IMG/VR virus record: IMGVR_UViG_3300044646_001569
Location: 1 to 26,681 of that record
Direction: 5' to 3' (one strand)
Source: a virus
DNA length: 26,681 bases
The stretch's first letter is position 1. Every line of letters starts with the position of its first letter. The position numbers and the translations under genes are program-made. Below the pieces are notes generated by a model. The model was not told the DNA's origin. It worked only from the letters and a program-made list of their open reading frames with translations, and made no database searches. Of this stretch, positions 21,320 to 26,681 are shown piece by piece.

Positions 21320-21806
21320 TTTCTCGCTCACCGGTTCCCTGCGGATCGTCCCGCGGTGGACCGACGAACTGAATACGACCACCGTCACCGACACGGCGAC
21401 GGCCAACCTAGCGTTCACGCTTGTTGACGGCACGGGCGACGACCAGGCCAACGGCTACTTCAAGGACGTGATCACCATCGCGGCTGGCGGCACCGCGACC
21501 GTCGATCTGCGGGCGCTCACGCTCAACATCATGGGCGGCACCGGGACGCTGTCGCTTGCCAAGGTCAAGACACTACTAGTGAAGAACCGCTCGACGGCGG
21601 CGAGCCTGTCGGTCGGTGGCACGACCTCGAACCGCTGGACGGCCCTCGCGGCCGGCGCGACGACGGTCGGCCCCGACGGCGTGCTCTACGTCTCGCACCC
21701 GAAGGCGGGCTACGCGACGACGGCGAGCGACAAGGTGATCGCGATCACGAACAACGGAGCCGCCGCGGCTGACGTGGAACTGTACGTCGTAGGAGTGAAG
21801 GCATGA
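21309..21806 (+). CDS. Beta-rich virion protein, paralogue 2
   Basis: 165 residues from a GTG at 21309, inside the end of paralogue 1. It opens MAASFSLTGSLRIVPRWTDELN and continues NLAFTLVDGTGDDQANGYFKDV, VKTLLVKNRSTAASLSVGG and VIAITNNGAAAADVELYVVGVKA. It aligns segment by segment with the upstream protein, evidence for tandem duplication. No catalytic motif. Likely a surface decoration or fibre subunit; exact place in the virion is unknown. Confidence 0.55.
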   Translation: MAASFSLTGSLRIVPRWTDELNTTTVTDTATANLAFTLVDGTGDDQANGYFKDVITIAAGGTATVDLRALTLNIMGGTGTLSLAKVKTLLVKNRSTAASLSVGGTTSNRWTALAAGATTVGPDGVLYVSHPKAGYATTASDKVIAITNNGAAAADVELYVVGVKA

Positions 21807-22177
21807 TCTCGTCTGCACCGATCACCGTGGCCAGCAACCTCTACACGGTGGCCGACAAGGTCGCCGCGTTCATCGCAACGGCCCGCTCGGCCGCAGCCGA
21901 CGGCATCACGGTCGCCGAGTTTGGCGAGCTCACCGTCGCCCTCCTGAAGACGGTCATGGCGGCGCTCGACTCGCTGCCCGAAAGCGGGGCCGCAAAGAAG
22001 GCGTGGGCTCTTGAAGCCGTTGGCCTGCTCTTTGATGCCGTGGCCGACAAGGCCGTGCCCACGCTGGCGTGGCCCGTCTGGCTCATCGTTCGCCCGACGA
22101 TCCGGCAACTCGTGCTTCTCGCCGCGGCCGGTGCCATCGAGTCGCTCCTGCCCCTCGTGCGAAAGGCCGCCATATGA
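21803..22177 (+). CDS. Small helical protein with hydrophobic C-terminus
   Basis: 124 residues, ATG overlapping the previous TGA. Amphipathic helices (NLYTVADKVAAFIATARSAAADG, VAEFGELTVALLKTVMAALDSL, KKAWALEAVGLLFDAVADKA) precede a hydrophobic stretch (TLAWPVWLIVRPTIRQLVLLAAAGAIESLLPLV) that could cross or lie on the membrane. The size and the TM-containing neighbours suggest a phage lysis or injection-related membrane protein, but no holin signature is clear. Overlaps the next start (ATGA). Confidence 0.5.
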   Translation: MISSAPITVASNLYTVADKVAAFIATARSAAADGITVAEFGELTVALLKTVMAALDSLPESGAAKKAWALEAVGLLFDAVADKAVPTLAWPVWLIVRPTIRQLVLLAAAGAIESLLPLVRKAAI

Positions 22178-22713
22178 TCACCGCCGCCCTGTTGCTGGCC
22201 GCTGCCGTCGCGCTGGCGTGGCCGTGGATCCAGGAGCACGCCCACCTGGTCGAGCGGCTCGACCGCCGGCACTACGCCGCGATCGCCCTCGGGGCCGCTG
22301 CCCTGATCTCCTACGCCAGCCGCTCGCCGGCCAGCCCGCAGCCCACACCCACGCCAGACGCCACCAGGCTCGATTTGCGGGGCACGTTCGTCGGGCCTGA
22401 CGCCGCAGCCGACGCGGCCACGACGGCCGCTCTGTGCAACGAGCTCGCGGCCGAGCTCGAGTGGGACGCAACGCAGGCCGAGCCGTTGATCAAGACGGGC
22501 GTCGCTTTCGACGAGTTGCGAGTGCGGACCCGGCTCCTCTTGGTGAAGGGGCAGAGCCTCGGCGAGAAGCACCCCCGGGCACGGGCCGCGATCGAGGAGT
22601 ACCTCAACGCCGCCGCGGGCACCTCGGGCGGGCCGCTGACGCCTGAGCAGCGAGCCCGATGGGTCGCCGCCTATCGCGAGGTTGGCCGTGCCGCGGAGGC
22701 CGCCGCCCGATGA
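22174..22713 (+). CDS. Membrane-anchored helical protein (lysis module?)
   Basis: 179 residues, starting at the ATG at 22174 that overlaps the previous stop. Two membrane segments: MITAALLLAAAVALAWPWI (1-19) and YAAIALGAAALISYA (about 32-46), followed by a Pro/Thr linker (SPASPQPTPTPDATRLD) and a soluble alpha-helical domain (TAALCNELAAELEWDATQAEPLI, LRVRTRLLLVKGQSL, RARAAIEEYLNAAAG, EQRARWVAAYREVGRAAEAAAR). This holin- or spanin-like topology could fit a lysis or membrane-remodelling function. No known family recognised. Confidence 0.5.
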   Translation: MITAALLLAAAVALAWPWIQEHAHLVERLDRRHYAAIALGAAALISYASRSPASPQPTPTPDATRLDLRGTFVGPDAAADAATTAALCNELAAELEWDATQAEPLIKTGVAFDELRVRTRLLLVKGQSLGEKHPRARAAIEEYLNAAAGTSGGPLTPEQRARWVAAYREVGRAAEAAAR

Positions 22714-23843
22714 GCTCGTCCGCGAAAGCCAAGTGGCAAATCTTTACCGCCGCCCTGCTCCTCGGGCTGGGCCTCGCCGTGGCCCTTGAAGCGTGGCGCG
22801 GCGACGGCGTTCCCGGCGGCTGGACCGGCCTCGGGGGCGATGACGGCAACTACGGGTACGTGCCCAACCCCGAAGGCGTGGCCGAGTTCATGGCCGAGCT
22901 TCCGCAGCCGATGTTCCGGCAGGCTGGGGCCGAGGCTATGGCCAAGGCGAAGAACGTGGACACGTTCCTCTATCGTGCCATGTTCAAGGCTCACCGTGCC
23001 CGCTACGGCACGGACTTCGTTGTTGGTAAGCAATTGAACGGCAGCTGCGTCGCGTGGGGCGCGATGCACGCCGTGTATTGTGCCGAGGCGGTGTCGTGGG
23101 AAATCGGCGAACTAGCCGAGCCGCCGCTGATGCCCGCGACCGAGCCACTGTATGGCGGATCCCGCGTCGAGGCGAGGCGAAACAACCCCGAAGGCTACGA
23201 CGGGTCGCAGCCCGTCGGCGGCTGGAGCGATGGCTCCTTCGGTGCCGCCGCCGCCCGCTGGCTCCGCGACTGGGGCGTGATCTACCGCAAGCCATACGAA
23301 GGTATCTTCGACTACACGACCTACAACGCCAGCCGAGAAAAGAGCGAGGGGGCGTACGGGGCCGGCGGCCAGGGCGACAACTATCGGCTCGACCGGCTGG
23401 CGAAGAAGCACCCGTGTAAGCACGTCGTCAAGGTCGAGACCTGGAGCGAGCTAGCGGCGGCCTTGGAGTCGGGCTACCCGTGCACCGTCGCAAGCTCGCA
23501 GGGCTTCTCTACCGTCGCCAATCGCGGCATCGCCGAGGCCAGCGGGACGTGGCATCACCAGATGATGATTTGTGGGATTCTCCACAAGGCCAACGGCGCT
23601 CCAGACGATCTCGCTGTCATTCTCAATAGCTGGGGGCCTCGCTACCTGCGATACGAGGGCGGCAAGTTCCCGGCCGACCTGCCCGACGGTGCGTTTCTCG
23701 CACGCCGCAGCGTCGTCGAGCGAATGATCAAGGGCGATACGTGGGCCATCGGCGGCGTCGCCGGGTTTGGCTACCGCGACATTCACAACGGCCGCTGGCT
23801 GCAGCCGGCACCGATCGAGTCTCTGACGAAGGTTGAGCCATGA
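22710..23843 (+). CDS. Membrane-anchored papain-like (C1) cysteine protease
   Basis: 377 residues from the ATG at 22710 that overlaps the previous stop (ATGA). Residues 9-27 (WQIFTAALLLGLGLAVALE) form a signal anchor. The protease part shows Gln108-LNGS-Cys113 (KQLNGSCVAWGAMHA), His282/His283 in SGTWHHQMMICGI, and Asn306 in VILNSWGPRYL, the Cys-His-Asn triad order of C1/papain enzymes. The region between contains a long insert (YGGSRVEARR..., YGAGGQGDNYRLD) not present in minimal papains. It is encoded with lysis-like membrane genes, so it might act on host envelope or virion proteins in the periplasm-equivalent space; planctomycete envelopes are proteinaceous-rich, which makes a lysis role conceivable. 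Confidence 0.8.
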   Translation: MSSSAKAKWQIFTAALLLGLGLAVALEAWRGDGVPGGWTGLGGDDGNYGYVPNPEGVAEFMAELPQPMFRQAGAEAMAKAKNVDTFLYRAMFKAHRARYGTDFVVGKQLNGSCVAWGAMHAVYCAEAVSWEIGELAEPPLMPATEPLYGGSRVEARRNNPEGYDGSQPVGGWSDGSFGAAAARWLRDWGVIYRKPYEGIFDYTTYNASREKSEGAYGAGGQGDNYRLDRLAKKHPCKHVVKVETWSELAAALESGYPCTVASSQGFSTVANRGIAEASGTWHHQMMICGILHKANGAPDDLAVILNSWGPRYLRYEGGKFPADLPDGAFLARRSVVERMIKGDTWAIGGVAGFGYRDIHNGRWLQPAPIESLTKVEP

Positions 23844-24100
23844 AAGTTGACCGCAACACGATGATCGTCCTCGTCGCCTGCGTGGCCCTCGGCTACTGGA
23901 TGGCCAGCCCAAGCCAGCCCGTCGGCCCGCTCGCGGATCGACCCGTCCTCCGATGGATCGCCAAGGCGGCGAAACAGATGCTCTGGATTGCCGTGTTCGT
24001 TGAGCCCGCCCCGCCCGAGCCTGAGTCGCGGCAACTGGTTAAGGCCCCCGCCATCGGTGACGACGGTTACGCGGTGATCGACCACGGGAAAGGCTGGTAG
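23840..24100 (+). CDS. Small membrane protein
   Basis: 86 residues, ATG overlapping the protease stop. One N-terminal membrane segment (MIVLVACVALGYWMA, about 8-22), then a basic stretch (LRWIAKAAKQMLWIAVFVEP) that may be a second, and a soluble tail (PPEPESRQLVKAPAIGDDGYAVIDHGKGW). A typical tiny phage lysis-region protein without recognisable family. Only 3 nt separate it from the next gene. Confidence 0.55.
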   Translation: MKVDRNTMIVLVACVALGYWMASPSQPVGPLADRPVLRWIAKAAKQMLWIAVFVEPAPPEPESRQLVKAPAIGDDGYAVIDHGKGW

Positions 24101-24103
24101 CCC

Positions 24104-24439
24104 ATGTCCTTCTGGAATTGGATCATCTGGATCCTCACCGGGCTCTCGGCCGACCCGGTCGCGTTCGACCGCGAGGCGGCCCGCGCGGCTGCGGCCGTCA
24201 GTGCGGCCCGAGCGTCAATGGCGATCGAGGCCCCGAGCCCCACGCCCCCGGCCCCCGGGCCGAAGCCCGACAAGTGCTGCGGCGAGTGCGTGAACGGCTG
24301 GATCACGCACGGCGACGGCCACCGGACGCCGTGCCCCTGCCCCGCGACCTGCAAGTGCAAGGGCGGCACCGGCTGCCCTGATGGTAAGTGCCGCGTGTCG
24401 GGCGCGTCGCCCGCGCAAGGTTCACCGGCCAGGCCCTAG
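24104..24439 (+). CDS. Cys-rich membrane-tethered small protein
   Basis: 111 residues. An N-terminal hydrophobic segment (MSFWNWIIWILTGL) is followed by an Ala-rich helix, a Pro linker (APSPTPPAPGPKPD), and a Cys-rich knot KCCGECVNGWITHGDGHRTPCPCPATCKCKGGTGC: ten Cys in about 45 residues plus His, suggesting a zinc- or disulphide-stabilised mini-domain with the spacing CxxC/CxC. The arrangement recalls DnaJ-type zinc repeats in small phage proteins. Function unknown; may bind metal or DNA at the envelope. Confidence 0.55.
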   Translation: MSFWNWIIWILTGLSADPVAFDREAARAAAAVSAARASMAIEAPSPTPPAPGPKPDKCCGECVNGWITHGDGHRTPCPCPATCKCKGGTGCPDGKCRVSGASPAQGSPARP

Positions 24440-24454
24440 TGGCGGGAGGTGCCC

Positions 24455-24841
24455 GTGGGCGACGCGCTCGGCATGCTGCTCGTGGATCTGCACAAGACGA
24501 TCAACCGCCGTCTCGCCGTCAAGGCAGGCGGCATGGCTGACGCTACGGCCGAGGTGGTGGATACGACGCTGCGGTTTTGGCCAGAGCGAACGATGGCCCG
24601 CTACGCCGCCAAGGGCGACGCCGACGCGCCGAAGGTGCTCGACGCGATGCCGGTCATCTGGGCCAAGGTCCGCGAAGACCTCGAAGCCCGATGGGGCACG
24701 TCGCCCAACACGATGGCGGCCCTCGACCTCCTGGTGCAGCCCGTGGTGACAGAGCTTGCCGCGATTTGGTTCGCCAGCATTGAGGAGCGGATCGACTTCC
24801 GCCGCTGCATCTGGGAGGCACGGCATCTGCGCCGCGCTTGA
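24455..24841 (+). CDS. Hypothetical helical protein, 128 aa
   Basis: I chose the GTG at 24455, preceded by gcgggaggtgcc, over the in-frame GTG at 24449 that overlaps the ribosome site. Helical throughout (ALGMLLVDLHKTINRRLAVKAGG, LDAMPVIWAKVREDLEARWG, TMAALDLLVQPVVTELAAIWFAS). No family recognised. The stop overlaps the TTG start of the next gene. Confidence 0.5.
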   Translation: MGDALGMLLVDLHKTINRRLAVKAGGMADATAEVVDTTLRFWPERTMARYAAKGDADAPKVLDAMPVIWAKVREDLEARWGTSPNTMAALDLLVQPVVTELAAIWFASIEERIDFRRCIWEARHLRRA

Positions 24842-25266
24842 CGCACCGGATAGCGTGGACCGTCAAAGGAAGCGATCACGGGAGCGGTCGCTTGGCACAG
24901 CGAGTCAGATGGCCGGACGACCTCAACCCGCAGCTACGCAAGTGGTTGACGCGGGTGCAGCGCGTGCAGGCCCACCTGCGTTCGACGTTACTGATCTACA
25001 GCAATCGCCGCAACGTCGGCGGCGATTCGCTGATTGGCAACCATGCGTACACCGAGCGGGCCGCGAGCTATGACCGGACGATTCTGCATGACGCCCTGCT
25101 CTTGGCTCGCGACGCGTTTGACGAGGTTGTCCGCGAGGTGCAGGCCGTGATGGATTCGCCAAAGCCGACGGCCGCGATCCCGGGCACTAAGGAAAAGGTC
25201 GATGTGATGGAGGCCAGGGCGCGAGGCGGCTACTCGATTTTTATCGACAAAGACCCGCAACACTGA
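24838..25266 (+). CDS. Hypothetical helical protein, 142 aa
   Basis: TTG start at 24838 within TTGA, overlapping the previous stop; a second TTG at 24892 after gggagcggtcgc is possible. The sequence is basic at the start and then helical (PQLRKWLTRVQRVQAHLRSTLLIYSNRRNVGG, YDRTILHDALLLARDAFDEVVREVQAVM), ending ARGGYSIFIDKDPQH. No family recognised. It is the last gene before the terminator at 25280. Confidence 0.45.
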   Translation: MTHRIAWTVKGSDHGSGRLAQRVRWPDDLNPQLRKWLTRVQRVQAHLRSTLLIYSNRRNVGGDSLIGNHAYTERAASYDRTILHDALLLARDAFDEVVREVQAVMDSPKPTAAIPGTKEKVDVMEARARGGYSIFIDKDPQH

Positions 25267-25279
25267 CCCGGACGGGCGC

Positions 25280-25316
25280 GGCGGCGAGGGGTTTCGCTTC
25301 CTTTACCCTCGCCGCC
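25280..25316. terminator. Convergent-gene terminator hairpin
   Basis: GGCGGCGAGGG (25280-25290) pairs perfectly with CCCTCGCCGCC (25306-25316): an 11-bp stem with a 15-nt loop that contains TTTCGCTTCCTTT. It lies in the gap between the plus-strand late operon and the minus-strand recombinase, and can serve both directions. No terminal T-run, as often in high-GC DNA. Confidence 0.7.
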
Positions 25317-25326
25317 CCCGTCGCGG

Positions 25327-26259
25327 TCACGCGGCCGACTCTGGCCCTTGACCAATACTGTCAATGGGCGGGTCGGTCAGGTCGAGCGGCGGCATCGTGG
25401 CCCGATCCTCTGGGCAGATGGTCGGATCGACATACACCTGCTGCAGATTGGGATCCGCGTGATCAAGCATCTGCGTCGCTGCGGCCCTTCCGCCGGCCAG
25501 TGCGGCGTATGAGGCTGCCGTACGCCGAAAGCCGTGAAAGCCTCTGTATCGCACGCCTGCGAGCTTGCAGAGGAGTTTGAGGCTATTCCACTGGGCTCGG
25601 CTCTTGCGGTCCCACGGCCACACCAGAGCGTCTGGCGGCCCCTGCTGCGGCGACAACATCTTCACAAGCTCGGGCGGTATGTCCCGCTCGATGTCGCGGG
25701 TGCTGCCCTTTCGCGTCTCGCCGAGAAACACGACCTTGCCCCGCGCGAGGTCCACCTGCCCCCAACGCAGTGACGTGAGGGCCGTAAAGCGTTCGCCAGT
25801 GCAGTAGGCGGCATAGAGCACGGTGGACCACCACCAGGCCGACGGCCTGCCGCCCGTCTTGCCGTTGCGGCGTTTGGCCCGCCGGATCAGGGCCGCCACG
25901 TCGGCCAGCGTGTAGGCACGACCGGTCGGCAGTCGCTTCGGGACTTTGATCCGCGGGAGCTCGGGGAAGTCGGCCGCCCATTTCTTTCTGGCGGCGAGGT
26001 TCCAGGCGGCTGCGAGCATCACCTTGTCCTTTTGGACACTTGCGGCAGATGGAACCGCCCCTCTCCATCCCGGCGTCGCTGCCCTCCATCGCAGATAGCG
26101 GGAGATGACGAGGTCGTCGAGGTCGGCGACGGTGGCCTCTCGGCCGAGGAAGGCGTCCAGCCGGTCGGCTAGCTGGTCGTAGAGCTTCACTGTCTTAGCG
26201 TTCAGATTTCGGAGCGTTGAATACCGCTCCACCAGTTCGCGGAAGGTCATCGGTTGCAT
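25327..26259 (-). CDS. int: Phage-type tyrosine recombinase (integrase)
   Basis: 310 residues. I chose the start at 26259 (minus strand) because CTCCT at 26267-26271 (AGGAG on the coding strand) precedes it by 7 nt; a longer frame continues upstream without ribosome site. The N-terminal core-binding domain (TFRELVERYSTLRNLNAKTVKLYDQLADRL) resembles SAM-like integrase domains. The catalytic domain has Arg157 in CTGERFTALTSL, His242-x-x-Arg245 (HGFRRTAASY), His267 (LDHAD) and Tyr276 (QQVYVDP): all residues of an active tyrosine recombinase are present. Missing the extra helix insertion typical of integron IntI, so it is a prophage integrase and not the enzyme for the attC-like sites. Confidence 0.9.
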   Translation of the reverse strand: MQPMTFRELVERYSTLRNLNAKTVKLYDQLADRLDAFLGREATVADLDDLVISRYLRWRAATPGWRGAVPSAASVQKDKVMLAAAWNLAARKKWAADFPELPRIKVPKRLPTGRAYTLADVAALIRRAKRRNGKTGGRPSAWWWSTVLYAAYCTGERFTALTSLRWGQVDLARGKVVFLGETRKGSTRDIERDIPPELVKMLSPQQGPPDALVWPWDRKSRAQWNSLKLLCKLAGVRYRGFHGFRRTAASYAALAGGRAAATQMLDHADPNLQQVYVDPTICPEDRATMPPLDLTDPPIDSIGQGPESAA

Positions 26260-26273
26260 AGCTACTCTCCTGG

Positions 26274-26317
26274 GTGGAGGCACTACTATACAAAAGTACA
26301 ACTCCCGCCGCCTCCAC
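26274..26317. promoter_or_regulatory. 8-bp inverted repeat upstream of integrase
   Basis: GTGGAGGC (26274-26281) and GCCTCCAC (26310-26317) are perfect inverted repeats spaced by 28 bp of AT-rich DNA (ACTACTATACAAAAGTACAA). They flank the region expected to contain the integrase promoter and could be operator arms or recombinase arm-type sites. Confidence 0.45.
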
Positions 26318-26344
26318 TCGAACATTGGAGCTGCCCACGATCCT

Positions 26345-26401
26345 ACGCCGGGGTCGGGGGCCAGTTCCAGTCGTACAGTTTGACGGACGTAGCCCCGGCG
26401 T
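26345..26401. promoter_or_regulatory. 9-bp inverted repeat around the excisionase-side promoter
   Basis: ACGCCGGGG (26345-26353) and CCCCGGCGT (26393-26401), perfect 9-bp arms, 39 nt apart, flanking the -35 TTGACG. Likely a regulatory or recombination-related element in the int/xis intergenic region. Confidence 0.45.
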
Positions 26402-26407
26402 TAGTAT
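26380..26407 (+). promoter_or_regulatory. Sigma70-like promoter for the HTH gene
   Basis: TTGACG (26380-26385), 16-bp spacer, TAGTAT (26402-26407), 6 nt before the ATG at 26414. The close distance predicts a leaderless transcript. The right arm of the 9-bp inverted repeat overlaps the spacer. Confidence 0.6.
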
Positions 26408-26413
26408 TGAGGC

Positions 26414-26650
26414 ATGGTCGTGGCCCTACCTGAAGGCAAGAAGCTGATTTCGACGGCTGACGCCGCCAAGAAACTTGGCGTCAGCATGGGCAGGGTCCGC
26501 CAGTTGGGCCTGCTCGGGGCCAAGAAAGGCGGGCTGACCCGCTATTGGGCCGCCCCGACCGCCCTGGTGTTCGACGAGGCCGAGGTCGAGAAGCTGGCCA
26601 AGGCCAAGCCGAAGACCGGCCGCCCCAAGGGCGGGTTCAAGGCCAACTAG
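26414..26650 (+). CDS. Excisionase-like HTH (MerR-superfamily) protein
   Basis: 78 residues, divergent from the integrase. An N-terminal helix-turn-helix ISTADAAKKLGVSMGRVRQL, a wing-like strand with GLTRYWAAPTALVFDEAEV, and a basic C-terminus KAKPKTGRPKGGFKAN are the order of small excisionase/MerR-type DNA-binding proteins. Divergent pairing with an integrase supports a directionality or regulatory role, e.g. Xis. The starting ATG lies at the predicted transcription start; there is no ribosome site. An alternative role as a plain regulator cannot be excluded. Confidence 0.7.
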   Translation: MVVALPEGKKLISTADAAKKLGVSMGRVRQLGLLGAKKGGLTRYWAAPTALVFDEAEVEKLAKAKPKTGRPKGGFKAN

Positions 26651-26681
26651 CCTTCCTTGCGATCCCGACAGGATGCCGTTT
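26651..26681. other. Right-edge sequence, no feature seen
   Basis: 31 bp after the HTH gene; no gene, hairpin or tRNA fragment visible. An attachment site may lie further right, outside the window. Confidence 0.3.

Noticed and set aside
25327-26259. Integrase as the integron integrase that moves the attC-like cassettes
   Set aside because: It has the generic phage tyrosine-recombinase layout (R157, H242xxR245, H267, Y276) without the extra helix segment between the conserved blocks that defines IntI, and it lies 22 kb away in the opposite orientation with an excisionase-like partner.
1-26681. tRNA or rRNA genes
   Set aside because: I saw no cloverleaf-like arm set or conserved rRNA sequence on reading; a covariance-model scan would be needed to be certain.

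Overview
The window is high-GC DNA that reads as the late, tail-encoding half of a tailed-phage genome, most likely a siphovirus-type prophage, joined on its left to a cluster of very small accessory genes. The host is probably a planctomycete or relative. That assignment rests on gene style only (GC-rich, BPSL0761-type small protein, phage-borne GT71-like, GT2 and GH130-like sugar genes), and no rRNA or housekeeping gene is present to confirm it.

Left region (1-3490): small plus-strand genes of roughly 40-120 codons. From 1720 to 3068 four copies of one recombination-hairpin architecture lie between or across these genes: R arms (A/G)GAAC...GTTCT, an asymmetric 5/4-nt unpaired spacer, a 10-bp L stem with one extra C always in the 3' arm, and a variable loop. 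Two decayed remnants lie at 2647-2661 and about 3281-3295. This is how integron attC sites are built, so I read the stretch as a small integrase-less cassette array (CALIN-like). In three of the four sites the loop carries the ribosome binding site and ATG of the next cassette gene, in a conserved reading phase across the predicted crossover point.

Middle region (3492-18049): a GH130-like propeller protein, a class I methyltransferase and a GT2 glycosyltransferase with a repeat tail come first. They are followed by a conventional long-tail assembly line: tail completion, HK97-gp10-like, three tandem tail-tube-like paralogues, tail assembly chaperone G with a -1 frameshift extension (GT), tape measure, three tail-tip or structural proteins including one of 1303 aa, and a GT71-like glycosyltransferase.

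Right region (18054-25266): a tightly overlapped operon of a mini zinc-metallopeptidase, a small HTH-like protein, a calcineurin-like phosphoesterase, a DUF6378-type protein, two paralogous beta-rich proteins, small membrane proteins, a membrane-anchored papain-like protease and small hypotheticals. It ends at a strong hairpin (25280-25316). Beyond it lie a minus-strand tyrosine recombinase and a divergent HTH/excisionase-like gene, marking the integration end of the element. No terminase, portal, protease or capsid gene is visible, so the head module is outside the window or absent. A 10-mer, CCCCCTGCGG, occurs exactly three times, each time just upstream of a transcription-unit start, and is a candidate late-promoter element.
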